Shown piece by piece: positions 17,672 through 26,057 of a stretch of DNA of 55,143 nucleotides. Each line of letters begins with the position of its first letter. Within the stretch, counting starts at the first letter, position 1. Origin of the DNA: Erythrobacter sanguineus (GTDB taxonomy: Bacteria > Pseudomonadota > Alphaproteobacteria > Sphingomonadales > Sphingomonadaceae); contig CAMCUB010000024.1 in NCBI GenBank assembly GCA_945878845.1, forward strand, positions 1 through 55,143, given 5' to 3'. Position numbers and translations under genes: made by a program. The notes beneath the pieces were generated by a model. That model had not been told where the DNA came from. It ran no database searches and saw only the letters and a program-made list of their open reading frames with translations.

Positions 17672-17686
17672 GAACAGATGACGAAC
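17672..17686 (-). promoter_or_regulatory. Putative LexA box (GTTC-N7-GTTC)
   Basis: On the minus strand the sequence is GTTCGTCATCTGTTC, two GTTC half-sites in direct orientation separated by seven bases. This is exactly the LexA operator form described for alphaproteobacteria. It is 20 bases upstream of the radA ATG and 40 bases upstream of the divergent patatin-like gene, so it could control either or both. The match is seen in sequence; binding is inferred. Confidence 0.65.
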
Positions 17687-17725
17687 GCAATTGCATTGCC
17701 AAGGTAATGCACGTTAGAAAGCGGG

Positions 17726-20053
17726 ATGCGCCAGAAGGAACTGCGCCTTGCTCTCGTGTGCTACGGCGGGGTCAGTCTCGCGGTCTACATGCACGGCATC
17801 ACCAAAGAGGTCTGGCACCTCGCCCGTGCGAGCCGCGCGTTCCATCATCCGGGTGCGGTGCGGCTCGAGGGAGTGGCGGCCGCCTATCGCGATTTCCTCA
17901 CGACCATTGAGCGGGACCATGACTTGCAGATCCGCGTGCTGCCCGACATCATCACCGGCGCGAGCGCGGGCGGGATCAACGCGGTGTTCCTCGCGCAGGC
18001 GATCCATGCGGGGCACAGTCTCGAGCCACTTACAGACCTGTGGCTGTCGAACGCCGATGTCAGCGAGCTGACCGATCCCGATGCCGAGCCGATGTGGCGC
18101 TATGCCAAGTTCTGGGCCCAGCCGATTGCCGAATGGTTCCTCTCGCGCCCCGGCAATGCGGTGAGCGCGACGGTCTCGCCCGAAACCCGCTCCGAGGTGC
18201 GCGATAAGGTCTCGAAACTGGTTCGTGGGCGGTGGTTCAGTCCGCCGTTCTCGGGCGCGAAGTTTTCGGCGATGCTGTTCGAAGCCTTCATGAAGATGGA
18301 GGCGGAGGGCGACCGCATCCCGCTGCTGCCGACCGGCTACCCGATCGACCTTGCGGTGACCGTCACCGATTTCCGCGGCCACCCCGAAACGCTGCGCCTG
18401 AACTCGCCCGCTTACGTGGAGGAGAACGAGCACCGCCTGCCGATCAATTTCCGCGCCAGAGTCGGTGAGGGCGTGGGCGAAAATGACTGCGCGCCGCTCG
18501 CCGATCCGCTCGAGCTGGTGCTGGCCGCGCGCGCGACCGCGAGCTTTCCAGGGGCCTTCCCGCCGCTCACCCTTGCCGAGATCGACGCGCTCGCGGCGGC
18601 CGAGGGGCACGCTTGGAGCGGCCGCGCGGCCTTCCTCCAGCGGATCATGCCCGCCCATGTTGCGCGCGGCACGGTCAGCGAGGTCGCGCTGATCGACGGG
18701 GCGGTGCTGGTGGGTGCGCCTTTCGGTGCTGCCCTCTCCGCGCTCTATGGCCGCCCCGCCCAGCGCGAGGTCGACCGCCGCTTCGTCTATCTTGACCCTC
18801 GCCCGGATGGCGGCACAGCGATGACCGGGCCTCCGTCACGCAAGGTCGGCTTCTTCGGCGCGATCTTCGGCTCGCTCTCGACCATCCCGCGCGAACAGCC
18901 GATCCGCGACGACCTTGAACGGATCGAGCACCAATCGCGCGATGCAGCGCGGCTGAAGCGGATCGTGATGGAACTGCAGGGCGATATCGACCGCGCGGTG
19001 GAAAAGCTCTTCGGCTACACCTTCCTGCTCGATCGTCCCACCCCCAAACGCCTTGCCGGATGGCGTGCCAAGGCGCAGCAGGCCGCGGCCGAGCGTGCGG
19101 GTTATGCCTTTGGCGCTTACGCGCTCACCAAGTTCGACGGCATCCTCGAGCAGCTTGCGCGGGTGACGCTGAAGGCGGCCGGGCAGCCGCTGGGCGATCC
19201 CCTGCCGCTGGCGCACGCCTTGCGGTCCGAGGTCGAGGCGCGCGGGCTACGGCTCCTCACCGATGCGGGCGGCGGGGCGACGCAGGGCGCGATCGCCTTC
19301 TTCCGCGCGCACGACACCGGCTTCCGCATCCGCCGCCTGCAGCTGCTTGCACGGAAGCTTGCGCGCGACTGGCAGGTTGATGCAGGGTTTGCCGAGGACG
19401 CGCTCGACCGGGCGCGCGACCGGATTTACGAAATCCTCGCGATCTATCTGCGCGCCGACGAGGATGTGCAGCACATCGCCCGGTTCCGCGAGCTTGCGGG
19501 CGAGGCCATGCAGCACCCCGGCGCGGTGCTCGATTTCCTCGCCACCCAGCGCCTGCTGCCAGCGACCGATCTTGCCGCCGAGGAACTGCTGATCGACGCG
19601 CTGGAGGACATGCCCAAGGAACTGAAGCGGCGGATGCTGCTGACCTATCTCGGCTTTCCCTTCTACGATGTCGCCACCCTCCCCCTTTCGCGGCGCGAAG
19701 GGCTGGACGAATTCAATCCGGTCAAGATCGACCGCATCTCGCCCGACGATGCGCTCTCGATCCGCGAGGGCGGGACGGCGGCGACGCTGCGGGGCATCGA
19801 ATTCTACAATTTCGGCGCCTTCTTCAGCCGCGATTATCGCGAGAATGACTACCTGTGGGGACGCCTCCACGGTGCGGAGCGGATGATCGACCTGCTCGCC
19901 TCAACCGTTACCGGCGGGGTTTCGGCCGAGAGCCTGCGCGCGGGCAAGCGCGCGGCCTTCCTTGCGGTGCTCGAGGAGGAGGAGAACGCCGGGCGCTGCC
20001 AGCGCGGGCTGGTCGAGCAGATCAGGGCCGAAGTGCGCGCGAAGCTCGGCTAG
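17726..20053 (+). CDS. Patatin-like phospholipase with C-terminal DUF3376-type region
   Basis: 775 residues. The patatin catalytic domain covers roughly the first 340 residues: oxyanion-hole segment CYGGVSLAVYMHG (12-24), nucleophile Ser80 in GASAG (78-82) and the Asp324-Gly325 dyad in LIDGAVLVG. The remaining 430 residues are mostly helical and Arg-rich and correspond to the DUF3376 extension found in large bacterial patatin proteins. There is no signal peptide, so a cytoplasmic or injected lipid acyl hydrolase is expected. It is divergent from radA with a LexA box between them. The stop overlaps the converging DUF6445 gene by four bases. Confidence 0.9.
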   Translation: MRQKELRLALVCYGGVSLAVYMHGITKEVWHLARASRAFHHPGAVRLEGVAAAYRDFLTTIERDHDLQIRVLPDIITGASAGGINAVFLAQAIHAGHSLEPLTDLWLSNADVSELTDPDAEPMWRYAKFWAQPIAEWFLSRPGNAVSATVSPETRSEVRDKVSKLVRGRWFSPPFSGAKFSAMLFEAFMKMEAEGDRIPLLPTGYPIDLAVTVTDFRGHPETLRLNSPAYVEENEHRLPINFRARVGEGVGENDCAPLADPLELVLAARATASFPGAFPPLTLAEIDALAAAEGHAWSGRAAFLQRIMPAHVARGTVSEVALIDGAVLVGAPFGAALSALYGRPAQREVDRRFVYLDPRPDGGTAMTGPPSRKVGFFGAIFGSLSTIPREQPIRDDLERIEHQSRDAARLKRIVMELQGDIDRAVEKLFGYTFLLDRPTPKRLAGWRAKAQQAAAERAGYAFGAYALTKFDGILEQLARVTLKAAGQPLGDPLPLAHALRSEVEARGLRLLTDAGGGATQGAIAFFRAHDTGFRIRRLQLLARKLARDWQVDAGFAEDALDRARDRIYEILAIYLRADEDVQHIARFRELAGEAMQHPGAVLDFLATQRLLPATDLAAEELLIDALEDMPKELKRRMLLTYLGFPFYDVATLPLSRREGLDEFNPVKIDRISPDDALSIREGGTAATLRGIEFYNFGAFFSRDYRENDYLWGRLHGAERMIDLLASTVTGGVSAESLRAGKRAAFLAVLEEEENAGRCQRGLVEQIRAEVRAKLG

Positions 20054-20670
20054 GCGAGCGGCGCGAAGAACAGCAACATGACGAGGCGCGAGTCCTCAGG
20101 GCTGGTGCCGAAGCCCGGGGCGGCGTTGTGGAACTGCCAGGGCGAGAACAGCAGCAGCCGGTTGAAGCGGGCAGGCACACGCATCGTGCGCTCCCACTTG
20201 GCCGGCAGCGTGGTGTCCTTGTTGACCACATCCTCGACCAGCGCGTTGATGTCAGCATAGCCGCTGGCGGCGATCTTCGCCGGGTCCTGTGGCACGGCAT
20301 CGAGCCCGGTGCGGCGGTGGCGGAAGAAATCGGTGCCGCCCGCGTCGGGCCTGGCGCAATCCTCGGGGCGCGAGAGGTAGAGGATGCCCGAATAGGCCGC
20401 CGGGTCGATATGCACCCCGCTCTTGCCCTTCGCGCCCTTGCTTGTCAGGCGGCAATGGCCGTGCTGTGTCCCCGGCGCCGGGCCGAGCCGCACGCCGAGC
20501 AGCCGCGAGACCGCCGCATCGACCCCATCGCTCGCCAGCGGCGTAGAGGAATTGAGCCCCGGGAAATTGCCGTGCTGCCTGGCCGGATCATAGTCCAGCC
20601 CCAGCGCCGCGCGCCGCGCCGCCCACGGGTCCTTGAGGAAATCGTCGACGATGAGGAGTGAGGGAAGCAC
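20050..20670 (-). CDS. DUF6445 family protein (2-oxoglutarate/Fe(II) oxygenase-like fold)
   Basis: 206 residues from a GTG at 20670, giving MLPSLLIVDDFLKDPWAARR. The pattern resembles prolyl-hydroxylase-like proteins now classed as DUF6445: an early VDDFL strand, SGVHIDP as the HxD iron-binding pair, an ILYLSRPEDC strand, and LLFSPWQFHNAAP supplying the distal His. Substrate unknown. The open frame extends upstream into dnaJ, but that part is a shadow of dnaJ; the GTG start lies seven bases after the dnaJ stop. Co-transcription with dnaK-dnaJ is likely. It may hydroxylate a protein or small molecule (inference). Confidence 0.75.
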   Translation of the reverse strand: MLPSLLIVDDFLKDPWAARRAALGLDYDPARQHGNFPGLNSSTPLASDGVDAAVSRLLGVRLGPAPGTQHGHCRLTSKGAKGKSGVHIDPAAYSGILYLSRPEDCARPDAGGTDFFRHRRTGLDAVPQDPAKIAASGYADINALVEDVVNKDTTLPAKWERTMRVPARFNRLLLFSPWQFHNAAPGFGTSPEDSRLVMLLFFAPLA

Positions 20671-20677
20671 GTCCCCC

Positions 20678-21829
20678 TCAGCCCCCGAAGGCGTCCTTGA
20701 GCTTGGCGAAGAAGCTGCGGCTTTCGGGGCATTCGTCGCCCGTCTCGGTCGCCTTGAATTCCTCGAGGATTTCCTTCTGGCGGCGCGAGAGCTTGGTCGG
20801 GGTCTCGACCACGATCTCGACCACCATGTCGCCGCGCCCGCGCCCCTGCAGCACCGGCATCCCTGCGCCGCGGATGCGCAGCTGCTTGCCGGACTGGATG
20901 CCCACCGGGATGTCGAGCCGGTTGGTCGAGCCATCAAGATCGGGGATTTCGACACAGCCGCCCAGCGCCGCGGTGGTGAAACTCACCGGCACGCGGGTCG
21001 CCAGCGTCGTGCCCTCGCGCTCGAAGACCGAGTGCGGCGTCACGTGCAGGAAGATATAGAGATCGCCCGAGGGCGCGCCGCGGTGGCCGGCCTCACCCCT
21101 GCCCGACAAGCGGATGCGGGTGCCGGTGTCGACGCCGGCGGGGATGTCGACTTTGAGCGTCTGGGCCTTGTCGACCCGGCCCTCGCCTCGGCAGACGCGG
21201 CAGGGGTTCTCGATGACCGTGCCGCGGCCGTTGCAGGTGGGGCACGGCCGCTCGATCACGAACAGGCCCTGCTTGGCGCGCACCGAGCCCATGCCGTGGC
21301 ACAGGTTGCACTGGCGCTCGGAGGTGCCGGGGGTCGCGCCGCTGCCGTCACAGGTGTCGCAGGACTGCGAGACCTCGATCTCGATCTCGGTCGATTTGCC
21401 GGTGAAGGCTTCCTCGAGCGTGACCTGCATGTCGTAGCGCAGATCCGCGCCGCGCCGGGTCTGCTGGCGCTGGGCGCCGCCGCCGCCGAAGGCGCTGCCG
21501 AAGATCGTCTCGAAGATGTCGCCGATATCGGCAAAGCCGTCCTGCCCTCGACCGCCTCCGAACGGCCCGCCGCCGAAGCCGCCGCCGTTCATGCCTTGCG
21601 TGAAGGCCTCGTGCCCGTAGCGGTCATAAGCCGCGCGCTTCTGCGGGTCCTTGAGGCAGTCATAGGCCTCGCTGATCGCCTTGAACTTCGCTTCCGCCGA
21701 AGCATCGCCCGGATTGCGGTCCGGGTGGAACTTCATCGCGAGTTTGCGGTATGCGCTCTTCAGCGTCGCCCCGTCGCAATCGCGGGTGACTTCGAGCGTG
21801 GCGTAGTAATCCGTCTGGGCGCTGGACAT
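20678..21829 (-). CDS. dnaJ: Chaperone protein DnaJ
   Basis: 383 residues, a full-length type I DnaJ. The J-domain has the HPD motif (FHPDRNPGD) and is followed by a Gly/Phe-rich linker. The zinc-binding region has four CxxCxGxG repeats (CDTCDGSG, CNLCHGMG, CPTCNGRG, CRVCRGEG), then the two substrate-binding beta domains. It delivers clients to DnaK and stimulates its ATPase. It lies 91 bases downstream of dnaK, with a strong hairpin between them that may reduce its transcription relative to dnaK. Confidence 0.98.
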   Translation of the reverse strand: MSSAQTDYYATLEVTRDCDGATLKSAYRKLAMKFHPDRNPGDASAEAKFKAISEAYDCLKDPQKRAAYDRYGHEAFTQGMNGGGFGGGPFGGGRGQDGFADIGDIFETIFGSAFGGGGAQRQQTRRGADLRYDMQVTLEEAFTGKSTEIEIEVSQSCDTCDGSGATPGTSERQCNLCHGMGSVRAKQGLFVIERPCPTCNGRGTVIENPCRVCRGEGRVDKAQTLKVDIPAGVDTGTRIRLSGRGEAGHRGAPSGDLYIFLHVTPHSVFEREGTTLATRVPVSFTTAALGGCVEIPDLDGSTNRLDIPVGIQSGKQLRIRGAGMPVLQGRGRGDMVVEIVVETPTKLSRRQKEILEEFKATETGDECPESRSFFAKLKDAFGG

Positions 21830-21861
21830 GTGTCTGACCTAATCCCCGTGACCACCGCCCG

Positions 21862-21898
21862 CCGCCGCGCCGGATGCTTGATCCGGGCGCTGCGGCGG
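21862..21898 (-). terminator. dnaK-dnaJ intergenic hairpin (partial terminator or attenuator)
   Basis: The two GC-rich arms around a TTGATC-like centre (GCGCCGGAT on one side, ATCCGGGCGC on the other, extended by CCGCCG/CGGCGG) form a stem of more than a dozen pairs with small bulges. It lacks a convincing T run, so complete termination is unlikely. Its position fits processing or partial read-through, which would give more DnaK than DnaJ. Confidence 0.55.
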
Positions 21899-21920
21899 GG
21901 CAATGGGTTGCATCGGGGCC

Positions 21921-23840
21921 TTAGCCCTTCTTGTCTTCGTCGACCTCGGAGAACTCGGCGTCGACGACGTCTTCAGCCGGAGCTTCGTCAGCGGCAGCAG
22001 CCTCGCCCTCGGGCCCTGCGGCCTGCTGGGCTTCGTAGATCTGCTGGCCCATCTTCATCGCCGACTGGGTCAGCGCCTGTGCCTTGGCGTTGATGTCATC
22101 GGCATCGCCGCCGTCGAGCGCGGTCTTGACCGCCGCAATGGCTTCCTCGACCTCGGTCTTGGTGGCGGCATCGATCTTGGCGCCATGCTCTTCGAGCTGC
22201 TTTTCAGTCGCGTGGACGAGGCTGTCGGCCTGGTTGCGCGCTTCGGCAGCAGCCCGGCGCTTCTTGTCCTCTTCCGCGAACTTTTCGGCGTCCTTCACCA
22301 TCTGGTCGATGTCAGCATCGCTGAGACCGCCCGAGGCCTGGATCTTGATCGTCTGCTCCTTGCCCGTGCCCTTGTCGCGCGCCGCCACCGAGACGATGCC
22401 GTTGGCGTCGATATCGAAGGTCACCTCGATCTGCGGCACGCCGCGCGGAGCCGGGGGAATGCCGATCAGGTCGAAATTGCCGAGCAGCTTGTTGTCCGCC
22501 GCCATCTCGCGCTCACCCTGATAGACCTTGATCGTCACCGCGTTCTGGTTGTCTTCGGCGGTCGAGTAGGTCTGGGTCTTCTTGGTCGGGATGGTGGTGT
22601 TGCGATCGATCATGCGGGTGAACACGCCGCCCAGCGTCTCGATGCCGAGGCTGAGGGGGGTCACGTCGAGCAGCAGCACGTCCTTGACGTCGCCCTGCAG
22701 CACGCCCGCCTGAATGGCCGCGCCCATGGCGACGACTTCATCGGGGTTCACGCCGGTATGCGGCTTGGCGCCGAAGAACTGCTCCACGACTTCACGCACT
22801 CGGGGCATACGGGTCATGCCGCCCACGAGAATGACCTCGTCGACCTGATCCTTGGAGATGCCGGCGTCAGCCAGCGCCTTCTTGCACGGATCGAGCGTGC
22901 GCTGGATCAGACCATCGACCATCTTTTCGAGGTCGGAACGGGTGATCGTTTCGACGAGGTGCAGCGGGGTGGTGGTGCCACCTTCCATGCGCGCGGTGAT
23001 GAAGGGCAGGTTGATTTCGGTGGTCGCCGCGCTCGACAGCTCGATCTTGGCCTTTTCCGCGGCTTCCTTGAGACGCTGCAGGGCAAGCTTGTCGGTCTTG
23101 AGGTCCATGCCCTCCTTCTTCTTGAAGGAGTCCGCGAGGAACTCGACGATCGCATTGTCGAAGTCTTCGCCGCCGAGGAAAGTGTCGCCGTTGGTCGACT
23201 TCACTTCGAACACGCCGTCACCGATTTCGAGGATCGAGACGTCGAACGTGCCGCCGCCAAGGTCGTAGACGGCGATGGTCTTGCCGTCTTCCTTGTCCAT
23301 CCCATAGGCGAGCGCGGCCGCAGTCGGCTCGTTGATGATACGCAGCACTTCAAGCCCGGCGATCTGGCCGGCATCCTTGGTCGCCTGACGCTGGGCGTCG
23401 TTGAAATATGCGGGAACGGTGATGACGGCCTGCGTCACGGTCTCACCGAGATAGCTCTCGGCGGTTTCCTTCATCTTCTGGAGGATGAAGGCCGACACCT
23501 GCGACGGGCTGTACTCTTCCTCACCGGCCTTGACCCATGCATCGCCGTTCTTGCCCTTGACGATGGAATAGGGAACCAGGCCCATGTCCTTCTTGGTCAG
23601 CGGGTCTTCGAAGCGGCGGCCGATCAGGCGCTTGATCGCGAAGAGCGTGTTGTCGGGGTTGGTGACCGCCTGGCGCTTGGCAGGCTGGCCGATCAGGCGC
23701 TGGCCATCCTTGGTGAAGGCGACAATCGACGGCGTGGTGCGCGCGCCTTCCGAATTTTCGATAACCTTGGGCTTGCCGCCGTCCATCACTGCAACGCAGG
23801 AGTTGGTGGTGCCGAGGTCGATACCGATTACTTTACCCAT
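21921..23840 (-). CDS. dnaK: Chaperone protein DnaK (Hsp70)
   Basis: 639 residues. Begins [20 protein letters not shown], the phosphate-1 loop of Hsp70. The other ATPase motifs [34 protein letters not shown] and [11 protein letters not shown] are intact. The linker reads [14 protein letters not shown], and the C-terminal lid ends in an acidic tail with DEDKKG. It is the ATP-dependent holdase/foldase working with DnaJ and GrpE, both encoded in this window. The start ATG 23840 is preceded by a GGGGA ribosome binding site. A near-consensus RpoH promoter lies about 95 bases upstream. The long in-frame extension is non-coding. Confidence 0.99.
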   Translation of the reverse strand: MGKVIGIDLGTTNSCVAVMDGGKPKVIENSEGARTTPSIVAFTKDGQRLIGQPAKRQAVTNPDNTLFAIKRLIGRRFEDPLTKKDMGLVPYSIVKGKNGDAWVKAGEEEYSPSQVSAFILQKMKETAESYLGETVTQAVITVPAYFNDAQRQATKDAGQIAGLEVLRIINEPTAAALAYGMDKEDGKTIAVYDLGGGTFDVSILEIGDGVFEVKSTNGDTFLGGEDFDNAIVEFLADSFKKKEGMDLKTDKLALQRLKEAAEKAKIELSSAATTEINLPFITARMEGGTTTPLHLVETITRSDLEKMVDGLIQRTLDPCKKALADAGISKDQVDEVILVGGMTRMPRVREVVEQFFGAKPHTGVNPDEVVAMGAAIQAGVLQGDVKDVLLLDVTPLSLGIETLGGVFTRMIDRNTTIPTKKTQTYSTAEDNQNAVTIKVYQGEREMAADNKLLGNFDLIGIPPAPRGVPQIEVTFDIDANGIVSVAARDKGTGKEQTIKIQASGGLSDADIDQMVKDAEKFAEEDKKRRAAAEARNQADSLVHATEKQLEEHGAKIDAATKTEVEEAIAAVKTALDGGDADDINAKAQALTQSAMKMGQQIYEAQQAAGPEGEAAAADEAPAEDVVDAEFSEVDEDKKG

Positions 23841-23935
23841 TGTTTCCCCATCCATAAGGACAATTGTTGGACACCGCTGCCGTTGGCTTCCCGGATGTCG
23901 GCAAAGCGCTTTGGCGGCTCGTTTATGACGGCGAT

Positions 23936-23961
23936 ATAGGTGTGCTTTCGCTTGGCACAAG
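23936..23961 (-). promoter_or_regulatory. RpoH (sigma-32) heat-shock promoter of dnaK
   Basis: On the minus strand CTTG (23958-23961) is followed by 17 bases and CCTAT (23936-23940), continuing AT. This matches the alphaproteobacterial heat-shock promoter form CTTG-N17/18-CYTAT-T. The predicted start would lie near 23927, leaving an untranslated leader of about 85 bases before dnaK. The leader contains the palindrome AAAGCGCTTT. No CIRCE element (TTAGCACTC-type) is visible, so HrcA control of this gene is not supported. Confidence 0.7.
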
Positions 23962-24008
23962 AGAGCGCGCCCTCTAGATTTGGGGCCATCCACATGGGAG
24001 ACATCTGC

Positions 24009-24503
24009 GTGAATTCGATCCTGAGAGCCGCGCCGGCGGTGCTGGCGCTTGCTGCCCTTGCCGCTCTTTCGGCCTGCGCGCCCGAGGCCGACACTCCGCC
24101 AAGCGACACCGCCACGGCAACGACAAGCGCCGGGCTGACCGTCAGCAATGCGCGCCTCATATTGCCTCCGGTGGCGGGCAATCCGGCGGTGGTCTATTTC
24201 GACCTTTCCTACAACGGCGCTCCGGGCATATCGCTCACGAACGTCACGGTCGAAGGCGCGATGATGACGATGATCCACGACAATGTGGAAAAGGACGGCA
24301 AGATGCAGATGGTGATGGCGGACAAGGTGCCGCTCAGCGCATCCGCGCCGGTCAGCTTCGCGCCGGGCGGGCTCCACGTGATGGCGATGGAGCCGACCGC
24401 CGCGCTCGCCGCAGGCAGCACCGCCAAGGTCACCCTCACCTGGTCCGACGGCACCAGCGTCACCATCGATGCGCCCGTGCGCGCCGCAGGGGACGAGCGC
24501 TGA
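24009..24503 (+). CDS. Periplasmic copper chaperone PCu(A)C-type lipoprotein
   Basis: 164 residues from GTG 24009, which has GGGAG eight bases upstream; an in-frame ATG at 23994 is less well placed. The N-terminus is a signal sequence ending in a lipobox (LSAC), so a periplasmic lipoprotein is expected. The PCu(A)C copper motif is present as Met-Met...IHDN, a central KMQM and GLHVMAMEP, the H-x-M-x-H-x-M arrangement that binds Cu(I). These proteins deliver copper to cytochrome oxidase CuA/CuB sites. The gene is divergent from dnaK and no cytochrome oxidase gene is close. Confidence 0.88.
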   Translation: MNSILRAAPAVLALAALAALSACAPEADTPPSDTATATTSAGLTVSNARLILPPVAGNPAVVYFDLSYNGAPGISLTNVTVEGAMMTMIHDNVEKDGKMQMVMADKVPLSASAPVSFAPGGLHVMAMEPTAALAAGSTAKVTLTWSDGTSVTIDAPVRAAGDER

Positions 24504-24571
24504 CGAGCGCGCCGGCCGCATCATCGCGGGGCGCCCCGCCCCCCGCCTGCCCGGTCGGCGGGACTCGGCCT

Positions 24572-25027
24572 TTGACCGCGGGAGAAGTCGCGCTCGCACG
24601 GTCGGTGTTCGGCGATGGGATCGATTACGCGCCCGTCACGGTGATGCGCCGCAAATTCTTCCCGCTCCAACCGCGCGGCGTGACCATGGCACCGATGGGC
24701 AGCCTGCACTTCCACCCCGCCGCCCCGCACTATTGCGATGATTTCGCCGAGGCCTCGCTGGCCAAGCAGGGCCACTTCATCCACGAGATGACGCATGTAT
24801 GGCAGGCGCAGACCCTCGGCCGCTGGTATCTGGTGCTGCGCCGCCACCCGTGGTGCCGCTACGACTACACGCTGAAACCGGGCTGGGCGCTCACGCAATA
24901 CGGGCTCGAGCAGCAGGCCGAGATCGTGCGCCACGCCTTTCTGCTGCGCCAAGGCGAGGCACTTCCCGGAGTGGCCGACAAGGCGGCCTATGCAGCGCTG
25001 GTCGATTTTCCGGGAGCGCGTGGGTGA
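24572..25027 (+). CDS. Putative zinc-metallopeptidase-like protein (HExxH-type)
   Basis: At least 151 residues. It carries [11 protein letters not shown], an HExxH-type helix with flanking residues typical of gluzincins, and a later EQQAEIVRH segment that could supply the third ligand. Similar proteins in sphingomonads are labelled vgr-related, a name without functional meaning. No ATG is available; TTG 24572 is the first start-like codon after the stop of the copper chaperone frame, and the frame stays open upstream to about 24500, so the true N-terminus is uncertain. No signal peptide seen. Its stop overlaps the next start as GTGA. Substrate and activity unknown. Confidence 0.65.
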   Translation: MTAGEVALARSVFGDGIDYAPVTVMRRKFFPLQPRGVTMAPMGSLHFHPAAPHYCDDFAEASLAKQGHFIHEMTHVWQAQTLGRWYLVLRRHPWCRYDYTLKPGWALTQYGLEQQAEIVRHAFLLRQGEALPGVADKAAYAALVDFPGARG

Positions 25028-25596
25028 GCCAGTTCGAATTCGTCTTCGTCCTCTACAGCCTGGTGCTCGGCCTCTCGCTGGTCGAGCTGCTCAATGGTCT
25101 CGGGCGCACGCTTGAATATATGCTCGCCCGCGAGGCTGGCGACCGCGCCTTTTCGATCGGCGTGCTCACCCCGCTGCTGGCGCTGTTCGTGATCCTCGAT
25201 CTGCTCTCTTTCTGGATCTTCGCGTGGGTCGTGCAGGAACATGTCGCCGCTGACCGCTTCACGGTACTGGGCGTGCTGGTGTTCTCCAGCGCCTATTTCC
25301 TCGCCAGCCGCCTCGTCTTTCCGACCGACCCCGAGAACTTCACCGATCTCGACACGCACTATTTCCGCGTGCGCCGGGTGGTGTTCGCTATGCTGCTGGT
25401 GATGGTGGCGGTGCAGTGGGCGTTCCTGCTGTCGGTCGCCGACCTTGCCGTGCGGCTGATCACCCCTCTGAGCCTTGGGTTCACACTGGTTCTGGCCGGG
25501 CTGCTGGTTGCGGGCATGGTGGTCCCGGGCAAGCGGCTCGCAGCCGCGGTTCTGGCATTGCAGATTGCGCGCTATCTGGTGATCTACTCGCTCTAG
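25024..25596 (+). CDS. Polytopic membrane protein of unknown function
   Basis: 190 residues starting with GTG 25024 overlapping the upstream stop (GTGA). Five or six predicted membrane helices, beginning with FVFVLYSLVLGLSLVELL. A short acidic loop PTDPENFTDLDTHYF separates helices 3 and 4. No recognised domain. Coupled translation with the HExxH protein suggests they may act together, for example as membrane partner and peptidase, but nothing in the sequence tests this. Confidence 0.75.
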   Translation: MSQFEFVFVLYSLVLGLSLVELLNGLGRTLEYMLAREAGDRAFSIGVLTPLLALFVILDLLSFWIFAWVVQEHVAADRFTVLGVLVFSSAYFLASRLVFPTDPENFTDLDTHYFRVRRVVFAMLLVMVAVQWAFLLSVADLAVRLITPLSLGFTLVLAGLLVAGMVVPGKRLAAAVLALQIARYLVIYSL

Positions 25597-25655
25597 CGGG
25601 GGCAAATCGCGTATCAACAAGGCCCGCTACCTACCCTTGCAAAGGAGCCGCACAG

Positions 25656-26057
25656 ATGGACCGTTTTGCCCGCACCATTACCTTCGACAGCCCGCATTTC
25701 CCGCGCCACGACCGCGACGCGGAGCTTGCCAATGCCGAGGAGATGTACGGCTATGCGCTCGCAAGCCATATCGGCGAGAAGCTGGCCGAGCGGGGCACGA
25801 CCGTCACCGCCTTCATCGCCGAGGACTGGGGCTGGTACTGCGAAATCCGCCTACCCGAAACGGCGATCGCCTATGGGGTGATGGCCGAAGGGGAAACCAA
25901 CGGGTTCATCATCCAGTTCGTGCCCCACAAGCCCTATGTCCGCAAACTCTTCCGCAAGATCGACATCTCGGAGCCGCTCGCGCAGTTGCAGGACGACGTC
26001 TTCGCCATCCTGCAAGCCGCGCCTTCGAGCAGTCCGCCGGTGTGGAGCGAGGGTTAG
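25656..26057 (+). CDS. Conserved hypothetical protein, 133 residues
   Basis: Begins MDRFARTITFDSPHFPRHDR with a strong ribosome binding site (AAAGGAG) nine bases upstream. The sequence is soluble and acidic, with AEDWGWYCEIRLPE and FVPHKPYVRKLFRKID as its most distinctive stretches. I do not recognise a family with confidence. The upstream in-frame extension back to 25416 is a shadow of the membrane protein. Its stop overlaps the converging CobT-like gene by four bases, so termination is likely shared. Confidence 0.75.
   Translation: MDRFARTITFDSPHFPRHDRDAELANAEEMYGYALASHIGEKLAERGTTVTAFIAEDWGWYCEIRLPETAIAYGVMAEGETNGFIIQFVPHKPYVRKLFRKIDISEPLAQLQDDVFAILQAAPSSSPPVWSEG

Noticed and set aside
21903..23939. 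678-codon plus-strand open frame opposite dnaK
   Set aside because: The well-known long antisense frame of dnaK genes; no independent evidence for translation.
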